A DNA stretch of 64,000 nt from Cliona cf. orientalis (lineage: Eukaryota > Porifera > Demospongiae > Clionaida > Clionaidae), in the NCBI GenBank assembly GCA_963930775.1, contig OZ005689.1, positions 8,072,854 to 8,136,853 on the forward strand, given 5' to 3'. The notes beneath the pieces are model-generated. The model did no database searches, was not told the origin of the DNA, and worked only from the letters and a program-made list of their open reading frames with translations. The position numbers were made by a program, and so were the translations under genes. This document shows positions 47,748 to 60,957 of the stretch, one piece after another. Position 1 is the stretch's first letter. Each line of letters begins with the position of its first letter.

Positions 47748-49728
47748 ATGACGGTAAGTATACTGAATGATTTAACACATAATTCCCTCATTGCCAATAA
47801 TTATATAGGTCACTAGAATGCTTCAAGCAGCGGCACTCATGACTGTTGCTGTGATTCTACTATATGGTACGTAGGCTTCTCAATCTCAGTCAACCCCTTA
47901 AATGGCTCCCTAACCTTATTATACTAGCTAGCTAGATTTAGGACATGAATTAAGTTAAACCGTCCATGCTTAGGAAGAGATTTATGACTCCATCAGAATT
48001 CATACTTAGTCTAGCAAGCAGATAAGGAAATATTCCAAGATTCATGGACTATATAGCTAGCATGACTGGGGATGCATGCGATGGGTTAATCATATAGCTC
48101 GAGCTCGTTAAAAAAAGGGGTGGTATCTAGTATACACTCACTCATAGCTATATATATATAACAATATCTGGGAAGTATTATATTGTACTACATAATTATC
48201 ATCATGATAAGGCCAAGCAAAGTTAATTAATAGTTTCTCAGGCCCGCCCGCATCAAATTTTGAGAAAGCAAGACTTTTTTATTTATTTTTCACGTGAGCA
48301 GTCACGTGCTAATTAATTTAATTAACAGACAAAAATTGGAACATCCAGTAAAGAGTTCATGAAACTAACTGTTTTCTGGCATCTCGAGACAGTTTGGTTG
48401 ACATCTTACAACTGAAGTCCCTGTGAAAGTGGTATTTAGCCAACAGCTAGCTAGCTATTTTCTTCAAAGATGATGACGTCGTCTGGTGCAAGCTAAATCT
48501 TGTCATCTTACAAGGTTAGTACGACTGATAAAACTTTTCCCTACTAAATTGAAAGCTAAATTTGATTATTAGGCTAGATATTCTCTCTGGTTGGACTTCA
48601 ATACTTGTATTTCAGCACTAGCTTGTGTATCAACCACGTGCAGCACTAGCGAAAATGGGCGTGGTCACTATAGCCACGCCCATTTTTCATTAAAAAATAA
48701 AATAAAAAGCCGCCTCCCGCATGGGTTTTGAAATTTGAAAGCCTGAGAAACTAGTAATTAAGTTTGTTTGGCCTAATGTTGAACTGTTTTTGCCAGCTGC
48801 TGGTGATGTTGGACCACACAGAAACTACCCAGGAGGCCGCAAGTATCATTTATTGTAGATCTGGAATGGGACATTTTGGCTAAGATTTGCGGCATTAGTT
48901 TTTGTGCCTTTTTCATTATCATATTACCGTAGAATCCCGCGATTACGCCCCCCCTTTGTGCATGCTAGGATTGGGCAAAAGTGGGGAGGGGGCTTATACG
49001 CGGGATCCTTACATTTCCATGTGACGACCATTACCGACCGTCGAATGCCACGTGGGCGCGCGATCTCTGTACTTTCTCTGGCTGTTTGGTGGGCAAAACT
49101 CGAGAAAAACGACAAAGTAAGGCATAATATGACACAAATTGCTAGTTTGCTAGCTGTAGCTGCTGTTTTTGTTGATTTATGGGCTCCATTTTACAGTCAG
49201 GGAGGGGGGGCTTATACGCGAGACAAAAGTACCTATGCAGGAACTTGAGCTAAAAATGCAGGGGGGGCTTATGCGCGAGGGGGGGCGTAATCGCGGGATT
49301 CTACGGTATTATTTTTTAGGCTCATCAGTGTACATTGCTATCCTGGTAGTATTGATCATATTGTTGACTGCACGCAGTCACAAGGTATTGTGCATTGTGC
49401 GTGTATAGCTATGATCACTATGTGATTGTATTCGTATGTATAATGCAGGGAAGAAGTCTTAGGGTACTGGTAGCCATCATTTGGCTCCTTGTAGTAGCTG
49501 GTATGTTGATAATTATTTGTCAAGCTTAGTTGGCAATGCAGCACTTGGGGCAGGTTCATTCAGTGGCAGTGGGAGGAACCAGGGAGGGAGGGGAGGTATA
49601 ATAGGATTAGACAAATTATTACACTCATGGTTTCCATCTATGATGCCCATTGAGTAAAACTATTATACATATTCACACTTCTAGTTGTGCCTGTTGGTGA
49701 AGGTAGTCCTGGACCAGTAATCAATTAA
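47748..49728 (+). CDS. Small membrane protein, 74 residues, four exons
   Basis: Exons 47748-47753, 47809-47866, 49320-49384, 49449-49500 and 49685-49728; the first codes only Met-Thr, so translation might instead start at the ATG at 47818. Phases agree (225 nt). The product has an N-terminal hydrophobic stretch (LMTVAVILLYG), a second (SSVYIAILVVLIILLTA) ending in RSHKGR, and a third (VLVAIIWLLVVAVV), then VPVGEGSPGPVIN and TAA. AATAAA overlaps the stop (49727-49732). It is either a signal peptide with two spans or a three-span protein. No family recognised. The 1.45-kb intron holds two MITEs. Short exons make this less certain than the receptors. Confidence 0.5.
48232..48751. mobile_element. 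520-bp MITE with GTTTCTCAGGC ends
   Basis: Begins GTTTCTCAGGCCCGCCCGCA and ends with a diverged complement (CGCATGGG... GCCTGAGAAAC). A nested palindrome TGGGCGTGG...CCACGCCCA lies at about 48655-48688. Intronic in the small membrane protein gene. Confidence 0.6.
48927..49306. mobile_element. 380-bp MITE with CCGTAGAATCCCGCG ends
   Basis: CCGTAGAATCCCGCGATTAC and its complement, then GCCCCCCC/GGGGGGGC, flanked by TA. It ends 13 bp before the exon at 49320, so it supplies DNA right next to the acceptor. A 114-codon frame across it reads through both terminal repeats and is not a gene. It carries GTGACGACCATTACCG. Confidence 0.8.
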
Positions 49729-49788
49729 TAAATACTGATCGATGTATACCTGACATTGTGAGGACCAATTCATTATGTAATAGATATT

Positions 49789-49891
49789 GCATGGTAGGGA
49801 GTGTATTATGGATTATAAAGCCCATATGACCCCGAGGGCGCAGCCCGAGGGGGAGGGGCTTTATAATCCATAATACACATGCCTACCATGC
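49789..49891. repeat. 103-bp foldback downstream of the small gene
   Basis: GCATGGTAGG...GTGTATTATGGATTATAAAG and its complement flank a GC-rich centre (CCCGAGGGCGCAGCCCGAGG). Arms are about 37 bp with a few mismatches. It is about 60 nt beyond the poly(A) signal at 49727. Confidence 0.75.
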
Positions 49892-51756
49892 GACATCTGA
49901 TATATATCCTGATTGGTCAGTTTCTTAGTGGTTGCATTTATCTGGTAGAAGTCGTTGGCTGGCATATTTTTAGTGCAGTGCACTATGGTGTTCACAGGGG
50001 ATTATAATTGCCTGGGGGAGGTCAATATTTTAGTTATAACACCCCTGTTACCTAGGATACAAGGGTGAATCAGGATATATTAGAATTATACTTTTGTGCA
50101 ATGTACACTTATAAAATCAAAATTAATGATCAATAGTCACACATGTGACACTGCATGTATGGATCATAATTATTATAATGATTATTATGGTTACAATGTT
50201 TTTGTTTGCTATTATGTATGTTATAGATAAAAATTTTAAACATGGTGCACATCATTGCACATCAACATCATAATAATGGAAACCGATTATCTGCATGCAT
50301 GCACCAATGCTTAAAATACGTAACTGCATGTACTATAATATTATTGCAATATGCATTTTGTGGTCACTCATGCACTCAAGCAATTAGTGAAAGTTGATAT
50401 ACGAAAAGACAAATTTCATTTGATTCCACAACCCACATCCCAAGGATGCAGGTTGCAGAATTGGACAAAATTATTGCCCTTCCCGGCTTAATTCCTACAT
50501 ATAATGATCGAATCCTCGACCTAACTAGTATCGATATCATTGAACAACACAATAATAATGTAGTTGAACTGACCATAGTAGTAACTCACCTAATTCCTGC
50601 ATGCCCGATGTGCTGTACCTAGTATACTGTACGTGTCTAGGTTTCGGCCAATGCCAGGCGTCATCAGCAGCACTGTGGACTTCCTCCAGACAAGTCTCAG
50701 CTAAACTAATTGAGGCTAATAACTGTGAGTGCCAAGTTGAACATCTGTGTGCACATTGCATGGGGTATTATAATAATATATTATTCTTTGATATGCCTTA
50801 ATTCCGTCCCGTGAGTGATTATATTAGCTAGAATGGAAGAGGACAGTTTATAAAGTTTAATTTCTATTACGGCACTGTCACTGGCTAGGTGCTGTATTTA
50901 CTTCCATGCTGTGTTATCACTCCTATAGGTAGCCATACGACTCTGTCACAGGTAGTTTATAATAATATTTACTGGGCTGCATGCATGTACTTTTCCCAAA
51001 GGAATGTCAGATCGAACACAACTCACTCTAAAAGTAACTCTAATCTTAAATCTATATATTGAGAATGCATTATTATAATTAACTTCCTGTTTCTTTATTT
51101 CTTAAACAATAAGTTTGCGCCATCTATTGTTCAAAGCACCTTGTGCAACCGGCCCTATTGTTTCTATACTTGTACATGTGAGCAGTCAAGTGCATGCCAT
51201 TATATCAATAAAAAGTAGCAACTATAAAAACAGAGGAATCCTTCCATTCCGGACACCCTACATAGGGGTGCATGGGGACAAGCTTAAGGCTAGTGTGGCC
51301 GCTTATGTGTTGCATGCACATTCCGGACACCCTATAGGGATCCAAAGTGTCCTGATTATAAAGGAGGTGTCCATATTTCAAAGACGTCCTCATAATTATA
51401 GAGGAGTTCCACTAACTGTGATAAAAATATTTTTTGGATACAGACTCACAGTAATAGACCAGTAATATAATTATACTGAGCACATGGTCACTGAAGAGAA
51501 TGTGCATGCAACACATAAGCGGCCACACTAGCCTTAAGCTTGTCCCCATGCACCCCTATGTATTCCGGTTTTTTCAATGTTGTTATTACATATATCCTTC
51601 TGCTTACTGTATTTTGTATTTTATCTACAGCCATGCAGAGACATTATATCCATGCAGCAATATTGGCAGCAAATGGGAGAAGCTATAAAGGATAATTTAA
51701 TAGTGTGCTATAATAAGTGCATTCCAGTTCCATTATGACAAACCACACATACACTA

Positions 51757-52183
51757 ATTTTTGTGGGGTCTAATTTTCGTGGAAAGTCTGAAAAGGCCCT
51801 CAAAATTAATTTTCGTGGTTTTAAATTTCGTGACAGCAACCAGTCTAGGGGCGTGGCACTGCTGCATAAGCGATGATGTAATCGATACACGCGCTCGCAA
51901 TCTTCTTTGTTACTAAGCCATACCTACACAGACTTGGACAAAAGGCATGAGATAGAAGAATATTAGTGTTGAAGACGTCATCAGCTGGATGACAGTGGCT
52001 ACTGTTGCTTGCTAACATTGGCCACGCTGCCACGATGTTTGTGGCCACGCCAATCATCATGGACTTGCATAGTACCGTATCACCGTAGGCATTAATTTTC
52101 GTGGGTGGGAAAATTTCGTGACTGCCAAGTCAACCACGAAAATAATGAAAATTAGCACCCCACGAAAATTGCCCGCCATACGG
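51757..52183. mobile_element. MITE-like insertion with CGGTA right end
   Basis: Ends GCCCGCCATACGGTA and is rich in AATTTTCGTGG. The left end is similar (TTTTTGTGGGGTCTAATTTTC) but has lost the terminal CCGTA. Unit 2 at about 33490 and unit 3 at about 38290 lack it. Confidence 0.6.
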
Positions 52184-53192
52184 TATTAATCTAATTACAA
52201 AGTTGTATGCATGCAGGTGGCTCAGTGCCTCCAAGCTGTTCTCCTGCCTTTCAGTATAAATAGTCCCACTTTTCAGTATTTTGCATACATTTTCAGTGTT
52301 TTTCAGTATTTTACAAAGAGCTCCATATACGATGTATGTACTGCATTCCCCCAGTTTTCAGTATTTTTGAAATTTTATCAGTATTTATGGTCAGAATTCA
52401 GTAAAAATACTGATGAATCCGTATACTTGGAGGCACTGGTGGCTACACATGCAGTCTGTCAAGGTTCCATCCCAAAATTTTATGTTTGCAAAATTTTCAG
52501 CAAACTGCTCTCAAAGATACAGCTGTTTACCTGCAAATACAAGTATTCTAATGTTTTCGGCCAACTGCTGTCTATTCCTAAAAAGATAGCTAAAGCTGTT
52601 TATCTGCTAGCAAGTTTTCAAAATATTAAAATTTTTGTCAGGAATAGTAGGTAAGTGTGTATGCAAAGCACTGGATGGCTCTCTAGTGTTGATGCGTATG
52701 TCTGTGGTTTGCAATAATCCTCAGTGGCTATATGGGGTAGTTAGTAGCAATGGTGCATGTGGTAAAAGGTCGTCAATAATACTGCTATTACACTATCGAT
52801 ATTCAATGTCCCAATCGCGAACATGGAGTCTGAGACCAATTGTCGATCAATCAAAGCACATAGTATTATGATGGAAATTTCAGTGGGTTTCATGGACAAA
52901 CTACTACCCATGATTGTAATGTATAATCTGCATAATCCATGAAAATCAAACCCTATCCATGAAAATTGAATCCGTAGAAATTTCCTGCCGTACAGAATGT
53001 GCATGCGCACAGGTGAAAGATGCATCTGTAAAAAGTACTACTTGTAGCAATCTTTAATGCGTTATCAAAATTAGATTAAGTACTAATTAGGTAAGATTTG
53101 TACTGCTATTGTATTAAGATTGTAATGTCTAGTATGAAGCCTTTTGACACTGGTTCACTAGTTAAAATTTAATAGGCACACATGCATGCTTA

Positions 53193-53414
53193 CCGTAAAG
53201 CGACATTTTTCTGCGCGAGTTTTATTCATGCGAATTATGCGAGTCAAGTGGCAGTTGCATAAATTTGTATCCGCATAAATATTATCGCGCCATATGTTTG
53301 TAATGCATGCAACGTTTAAACGCATATTAAATAAAAATCGTGTAAATTTTTCAAGAGGCCCATTTTGACCGATTCGCATAATTTTTTCACACGCAGAAAA
53401 ATGTCACTTTACGG
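53193..53414. mobile_element. 222-bp MITE with CCGTAAAGCGACATTTT ends
   Basis: CCGTAAAGCGACATTTTTCT and AGAAAAATGTCACTTTACGG are inverted copies. The left side has TA; the right has mutated. It lies in a 420-bp stretch of unit 4 that unit 2 lacks. CCGTA end type. Confidence 0.75.
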
Positions 53415-53752
53415 AATTTTGAGCTTATAATTAAATATCTACTTGACCAGGTGCAACATTAACCTAATTCCAAAAGTCATTAGTAGTAATTAACAGTATT
53501 AAGAAGGAATTTCATTCTCTCACACTACAAATACAATAGCTAATTATAATGTATCAATAGTGCTACTGAATGGACATAATTAAGACAAAATAACATTGTA
53601 CTATAAAGCAGAAAAAAATCTATGGAGTTTCCATGCACATGTACATGTGCATAATTAATAATACGTGACCAGTGCTGACAAAGCTGAGGGACTGTTATTG
53701 TTGGGCATTATTATTTGTAGAGTATTATACAGTCATGTAGCTTGTTGTTAAC

Positions 53753-54590
53753 CCTCGGCGCATGTGCGAGGGTTACGGTAGTTGGTTTGTCTGTCTGTCT
53801 GTCTGTCTGTCTGTTACCACGCTAGCAGCTACATACCTCGTTTGTGAGTCCAATTTGCGGTGTTGTAAGGTTCCTTATGGCGTTCCCAATCCATGATTTG
53901 TGTGGATTTCTCCGAAAACGCTTTGTTCGCCAGTTTTGGTGTCATTTGCCGATTCTAAGCTTCTTGACTTTGAGCTAGCGATAGCACTGACTTAAAGGTT
54001 GCGCGCTATATACGGTATGTACGCCTAAACCCCTCAGCGCATGCACGGTTACATCAATCCCGCCACTCAGTCCACCAGCGAGCTTTTGACGATCGTGGCT
54101 TCTTTTCAATTCTAAGGCTTAGCTGCCTGTATTCTTGTGGTACCCTTTGACTCTCTGGCTTGTATGCATGAATGGAATTACAGTGCTTGAAACCAAGTGA
54201 GTTGCGATAATATTGGACATGCAATATTGCTCAGTGTACTTCAGTCTTGTGCCCGGCAAGGCTTTGCATCATAGCTAGTCCTTCAAGTTAAGATGTAGCT
54301 AGCTAAGTCACCAAGAATTGGAGGTTAGGCTACAGTGAGGAAGGTTGAGTTGATATCGACACCACAGTGACTGTGTGGAATTCGATACAACACGCTAGGG
54401 TTATTGCTGCTATATGAGCTGTTGAACCATCTTGAATAACACTGCTGTGCAAGTATAACATTAGCCTCATCCCTGTCTCACCCTGGCCCCAGCCCTTTAG
54501 CTACCCGCTTTTCTACATGCAACTGTTGAAGCATGTAGCTAATGCCATGTAGCGCGCCGAGGGTTTTATGCTCGAGAGAGCTCTAGTTTG
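53753..54590. mobile_element. ~830-bp element with ACCCTCGGCGC ends
   Basis: Begins AACCCTCGGCGCATGTGCGA and ends GCGCGCCGAGGGTTTTATG, an inverted pair. A GTCT microsatellite (53781-53813) follows the left end, and GAGAGCTCTAGTTTG follows the right end as in repeat R2. It splits unit 4 between sequences contiguous in unit 2 (about 34435). Confidence 0.7.
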
Positions 54591-54898
54591 TACATGCATA
54601 ACATTTTAACGGCAATTAATTATGTATACGCACAGCTATGATCATGATAATGTTACATTGTTTACTGGCATATGCTTGCTGTCTACTATATATACTTCGG
54701 GAATTTTATGTTCATAATAATGCTAGGCACTATAGTATTACACAATAGCAGCCATCAAAGTGACATTGTATACTTAGCCTGGTGCACGTATGCACCAGGC
54801 ACGCACTGACATCTGGCAGTTGGAGAATGCTACTGTAACAACAACTATTGGTAGTGCTCGTAAACATCCATGAGTACTACGTCAGTAGAGTATTATAA

Positions 54899-55153
54899 TT
54901 GACTATACTGATTGCTGTAATCAAGCAATATTATTAGCATGTGCAGTGTATGTGAATCATGCATGTCTCGTACAATCAAGCAATATTATTAGCATGTGCA
55001 GTGTATGTGAATCATGCATGTCTCGTACAATCAAGCAATATTATTAGCATGTGCAGTGTATGTGAATCATGCATGTCTGTACGAGACATGCATGATTCAC
55101 ATACACTGCACATGCTAATAATATTGCTTGATTACAGCAATCAGTATAGTCAA
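54899..55153. repeat. Palindromic array: 55-bp unit three times forward, once inverted
   Basis: The unit AATCAAGCAATATTATTAGC... starts at 54919, 54974 and 55029. From about 55079 the same sequence returns as its reverse complement to 55153. The outer arms (54899-54973 and 55079-55153) are perfect or nearly so over 74 bp. The copies are almost identical, so the event is recent. Confidence 0.9.
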
Positions 55154-56223
55154 AAATAATATTGGTGGCAGTGGTTGGATGAAAAAGATCAAACATGGCA
55201 ATTACGTGGTGTATTACTAAAAGACATATGGGGGAGTTTAATTTGGCAGTTTTTCAGCTAAAGCATCAAATCTCTGCCAAATTATCTGGCCATTGGGTGA
55301 TATAGTATTAATATCGTCATTCTTAGTATCAAATTGAATTGAGAGCTTGATCGATCCCTGAATAAAAGAAAATTGAAAGTTCTTCCTCATGTTCTGCTTA
55401 TCAACACATTACATAAATTTCCTACATATCAATTAGGCCGACAGGGTGGATTGTATAGGTAAATATTAATGTTTGTATACGTACTTTTCCTCAGTCAGTT
55501 GATGCCTAGCTATATATTACACTCTTGATTTTACGGTATTGTAGATCAGAAACACATATTATAGTGGCAAATTTTTTAGACATCCAATTAACACGGTTTT
55601 GATCATTGGCTAACCACCAAATTAAACAAAATGTAAGCACGATATGATTGTACAGTGTACGTGTGATCAAGCGAGTCTGAGAAAGTAATGAGAGAATTAA
55701 GACTGGTCTTTTGTATTACAGTATAGTTTTGGACAGCACAAAAAAATTCTCTACTATATATTTAGACGACAATTAATCTGGTCATGCAGATAAATCCACT
55801 CCAATTTCAATGGAGAAGCTGAGGTCATAGTAACAAGTATGATTTTTATGATAATCATAGCTATAGAGAGATAGAACATCATACACCCTGAAAGCAACAA
55901 TCACTGCAGACTGTATTCAGCACATACTGCAGTTTAAGTGGATAAACATTGTAAATCCATTTGCCACCTGCTCATTGCCAGTTTGTAACCTAGCAATACA
56001 TCAATAATAATAATGCTACTTAATGGACTGCACTTAAGACACTAGGTACTTAATTAAGAGTCCCTGGGAGCTGCTAGCCTTCCATAATATAAAGAGACCA
56101 TTTGTAGTACTGTGACATGTTGTATGTGGACAATAAACTTCAGCAGTAATGAATAGGGTGGGTTGCAGTGAGAACCACACTAAAATTAGGATTAGGCTTT
56201 TCCCTAGCTATGAAAAACTTGAC

Positions 56224-56698
56224 CACATCCCCAGTAGCTACATAGTTCTAATGGTGCATGTGGTAAAAGGTCGTCAATATACACATCGATGCCGGGGGCT
56301 CAATCGCAGAGATGGAGTCTAAGACCGACTCTCGACTTCGAATTTCGATGCTTCAATCAAAGGAGATGAACTCGACAGCACAGTACAGCTTCCGAACTTC
56401 AAATCGGTCGTGGCATGACCCGTGCTATAAATAGCGCAAGCCTTATCCACAGGATTACGTCAGCCAAGAGAACGCGTGAAGTTCGGCCAACACTACTTGT
56501 CGGAGAAAGTAGCACTCAGGTTTTAATGTATTCGCTGGATATGTATGTAAGTTAATATATGATTCTGTGGATTTTCAGGTCTCAGAAGTGTTCTGTAAAG
56601 GCTCTGAATTTTAGCGCTATGACTACATCATAATTACAACATAATTACCTAATAACCGCAAAAAAGTAAATTTATACTGGGGATGTAATGAAAAACTT
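56224..56698 (+). repeat. Dispersed repeat R1, best-preserved copy
   Basis: Inverted ends ACATCCCCAGTA and TACTGGGGATGT. Contains GTGGTAAAAGGTCGTCAAT. No coding capacity, so a MITE. It abuts a reversed copy of the TACGTCC MITE (56703-57078), as does the copy in unit 1. Confidence 0.8.
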
Positions 56699-56702
56699 AG
56701 AG

Positions 56703-57078
56703 ACTACGTCCAGAGTCCCTCATGAACACGCCGCCATAAATTCGAACTAGGACACATCGACAAACTGCGCATGCTCCATATACGCGTACAATATTGGGGC
56801 GCGCGGCTTGAGCCGGTTGACCTTCACCTGCCATGTGCTAGACTGAATAGGGAAATCCCCCTGCCCTGAAAGCGAGCTCGCTACAGAAAGCGAACTGAGA
56901 GAAACGCCAGAAGGATATCATCGGATAGTCCACGATGTCTTCTACGCTAGGTTCGAATTCTGGGTCCCAACAATCTTTCATGAGCGCCAAACATTTTGAA
57001 AGCAATTTCATCATCATTACTCATAATTACCTCATCCGTTGGCCGATTTGTTTTTTTCTAATTGGGACTCTGGACGTA
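56703..57078. mobile_element. MITE with TACGTCCAGAGTCCC ends, second copy
   Basis: Reverse complement of 28253-28648, about 20 bp shorter, with both terminal repeats intact. With R1 it forms a composite. The composite's flanks in unit 4 both carry TTCCCTAGCTAT, possibly an insertion scar. Confidence 0.75.
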
Positions 57079-57983
57079 ATAATATAATGTTCCCTAGCTA
57101 TATGCTGGGAGAGTTCAAGCCATATAGGATGTTATATGTCTACCTGGTAGGAAATAACTTAATTGGGGAGGTTCCACAGCTACTAATATAGCATTACTAC
57201 TCCCCCTCCTGGATGTAACCCAAACTAACTACTGTAAGATACAGAGTTCTATAATACTTACAACAATGGAGTAATGTAAGGTACACATGTAGTGAAGTCC
57301 CCCCATATATAATTAATACAAGCTACTACATTAATTTTGTAAAAAGTTGTACATTCCACAACTATTACAGTATACATCTCCCCAAATGGTCCCTTCCCTT
57401 ATAGTTGGTCAAACAATGGATTGTCAGCAACAATTAAATAAGGGACCTTGACCAGGACTATTACATCCCAGTCCCAATCAAAAAGGGCCAATCTATGATG
57501 AAATTATGAGGAAAGGTTTGTGTATCCATGACTAGTGGCATATTGACACATGTACACAACTAGTATTTCCTCTAGGACTGAATTCAAACAGAGTGGTTAT
57601 ATATTGAGTATCAACATTACTATTATTATGGAATATATTATATTGGCCAAGAAGAGGGAATGATTTGCTTTTGCAGGTTTATATACTTTTGCCAGGAATG
57701 TGCATGTGTGTATGTACTGTGTGCCCATGCATGTGCTGTGTACACTAGTACTAGTACAACCACTCAGACCACTGAGCTAATTGTGGGAAGCCAAATTAAA
57801 GATATCCAGCTGTACTCTAAACCACTGTTGCTACTGTCAGCATTTTTGCAGCCACTCACAAACAAGGTGGCCCAAAATACTGTAGTATGGCAGCTTAAGC
57901 AAATGTTGCTAATAAGGTTTCCCCAACAGAACAAATGCAGATACAATAATAAATTTATTCTCTCATATAGCAGCAAATAATAT

Positions 57984-58171
57984 ACCGTAGATCGGGATAT
58001 TTTCGCCAGTAAAATATTTCACTTGTAAATTTTTCGTGTAGTCTAATTTTCGCCGCCAGGCTAAACTTGGTATAGGTCGTCATACATTACTCAAATATTT
58101 CGCGCGTTTAATTTTCGCCACCTAAGCAACTGGCGAAAAATTTTTAACGGTAAAAATTTCCCGATCTACGG
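57984..58171. mobile_element. 188-bp MITE with CCGTAGATCGGGA ends
   Basis: CCGTAGATCGGGATATTTTC and its complement, flanked by TA. It carries TATAGGTCGTCATAC. Interior words ATTTTCGCC recur in both orientations. Same CCGTA/TA end type as 31275. Confidence 0.8.
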
Positions 58172-59169
58172 TAGTGGATCCTTCTCCTTCAACTATAAAG
58201 TAATGCATGGAGAGTATCTAGCTATAGCCCACCAGAATCACCTATTGACAGTCAGTGACACACATGCACACACATACATGTACACACACGTGCATAGTAT
58301 GTTTACATGTCTCTGCATGTGTGCACGCACATGTAAGTGCATACAAGCACAACTATATAGCACACATAATATAATACATATTATTACACAATACTAGTAT
58401 TAATTTTATCATGTATCTATATCATAATTATTACTATAAGGGTTTATGTAAACTGATGGGAACATTTCTAGAATATCATAATATCTGAAACAAAAAGATG
58501 TCATAGTGATGTTTTCCAATCATAACCCTGTCTTCTCAAAACAGTTTCACTATCCCTAAGTACACTGTTGTTATAAATATAAAGCTATATGTATTAATAT
58601 GTTACAATATCACTGTCATAACTACCATCCTACAGGAGAATATTAACACACTCAGATCTCATGCAAGGCAATACCTTCAATACTAAGACCTCACCAACAA
58701 AAAATGTCCATATACGTGTCACCTTGTAGAGGGAGGAGAACACTACATAATAACAGCATGTTTTTTGTGGGGTAACTTCTAACACTACAGTAGATAATCT
58801 TACTCATAATGGGTGGCATAGCTTGGGACCTACAGACAATTGACATAATGCATGTATTCACTTTATGAAAGCACTGTTTAGAGACAGTAGATGATCATTC
58901 TCATCAACTTATCAGTACTGTCTAAGGAGTAAGTTGCCATAACAGACATTCAGAAATCCACTTGGTCCCACCTAGTAACCTAGCTCCTTCCCAAGCTCTC
59001 CGTTTTCTAACTTTTGGTGTGATTCAGTAAATGAATAATATATAAAGTAAGAAAAGGAGAGGGAGAGCCTGGGAAGGAGGTACCAAGCACTTTTATATTT
59101 ATAGTAGTTATTAAAACAGACTGAATCTGCTATACTCACTTCCTTGTAGAAGGTTAAGTTGTGTATGTA

Positions 59170-60957
59170 CACATTTCACAAGGGAAGGACATTGCAGTGT
59201 GTAAGCTACCAGAGACAACCTCACCTGTGATGATTGCGCAAGCAGGCCTGGTAATTATCATCATGATACTTGACCAAGTGCAGGTGACTCATGCTCAGTC
59301 AAGACCACTCAGATCATAGGCATGCATGTGATGTACATGTACACATGTAATGGAAACTACAGATTCTTGTCAATGGACCACAAAGAGAAGCCATGCAAGC
59401 CCATACCTATATCAGTACTCAGTTCCTTATAATTAGCCCTTCCTGGTGCTTCAATACATGCATGCAGCACTGGCAGTCTATAGGTACAGTTTCATTAATA
59501 TATTCTGAGGCTTAAAGTTAGCTCAATATTGTATGTCTTCTCACAATCTGGGGTCTGTTTATGTATTCAACTTTCATTATCAATTTCCTAGGGAGGAAAA
59601 AAAACTCAAGGTTGCATTAAAGGAGTGTCTTGTAAACAATGAGTACAGCAAAGCCTGATAACTGCTAGATCATCAAAGCTTGCAAAAAATTAATGATTAT
59701 TGATAACTCTGACAGCTGCATGGGTCAACACTATAAACCACTAGTCTAGTACAGTTCAGCATTTTCCCATGGCCAATGAATCACTATTGCTGACTAGCAA
59801 AGTAACTGCCCTGACTACACCTTGCATTGGTGAAATGTATAGTATGTACAGTGTAGTCCACTTAATTCAAATCCTAGTAAGACGAATTTTCATCTAATAA
59901 TTCTTTCAGATTCCCTACATAGAAAAATTTGAATTGGTCATTTCGCTTAATTAGAAAAATTACAGCCATGCAGCTTTAGCATACAAAAGTACACATATTT
60001 ATATAAATACAGAACGTAGATCTCATGGAGATCACTACAATCCTCCTTGAGATATGAAACTATAAGTGTCTATTACCTAAATCACTCTCAGAACAATTCT
60101 AAAGTTTCATATGTGGCTGAATGCTCCAATAATAAGCATTGCAGGGTCTCAATACAGTGTTTTATATGGATCTCTGCAATTCAAATTTTCATTTAATTCA
60201 AATATTTCTCATGGATTTCAAGATTCAATTTAAGTGGACTATACTGTTACAGTAGTACAAATGCAACAGGATATTGCATGGATTTTGTCCAATTGCAGCT
60301 TAGTGGAAATGGTCTACACCCTGGCCTAAGGCACAATTCCATCACTGTACAGTATCTTATTATTATAGAAAGTTCACAGTCATCAGCAACAAGCATAGGT
60401 GTATGTGTGCATTAGGTTAAGTCATTGTAAGCACTACAAGCTAGCCTGTGTGAAGAACAGCTAAACAATTATTAGCAATGTTCAAGCAAAATGGGAGAAC
60501 AGATCAGTTTACAAGAGCACCAAACGTGAGTACATGGGTGAGCACCAAACGTGAGTACATGGGTAAACATCACATGGTTCTGCAAATAACAAGACAAGTA
60601 CATACTGTGAATTCCAAGCGACATTGATTCTAATTACATACATATGTGTCAAGTGCCAGTCACATAAATTTTATGACGCTACTAAAAGGGTAAATTTCTT
60701 GAGGGCCCATTCAAATGATTTATTCTTGTGTGCATACTAATGCCACTTTATGGTAAGCTACAATCCCCATGATTCCCATGATATCTATTTCGACGGTGAC
60801 AGTATATTATGCAATGTTGTTGATTAATTGGTGTCTTCAAATTCATACGTGTGAATTTATCAATGATAATAATAATAATGGTTTATTAAAGATTGGGAAA
60901 AGTAAGTGTTTGAAAATTTTTGGATATTTACATAATGAATGAAACACTATACCATAT
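59170..60957. other. No gene recognised
   Basis: AT-rich DNA without coherent exons. A 25-bp tandem duplication (GAGCACCAAACGTGAGTACA...) lies at 60512-60565. Otherwise nothing distinct. Confidence 0.4.

Noticed and set aside
48797-48836. Exon-like segment between the small gene's exons (after TTTGCCAG)
   Set aside because: Its donor would leave the wrong phase for the next exon, whereas joining 47866 directly to 49320 keeps the frame.
48904-49248. 114-codon open frame on the plus strand
   Set aside because: It starts before and reads through the CCGTAGAATCC terminal repeat and its G-rich tract. Such frames come from the palindromic repeat, not selection.
53781-53813. Short regular GTCT repeats that could suggest an array
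   Set aside because: It is a tetranucleotide microsatellite. Nothing in the window has the repeat-spacer structure of CRISPR, and the DNA is eukaryotic.
57660-57980. 106-codon frame on the plus strand
   Set aside because: It has an odd Cys/His-rich start, no paralogue evidence and no splice context. It ends at a MITE. A lone frame of this size is expected by chance.
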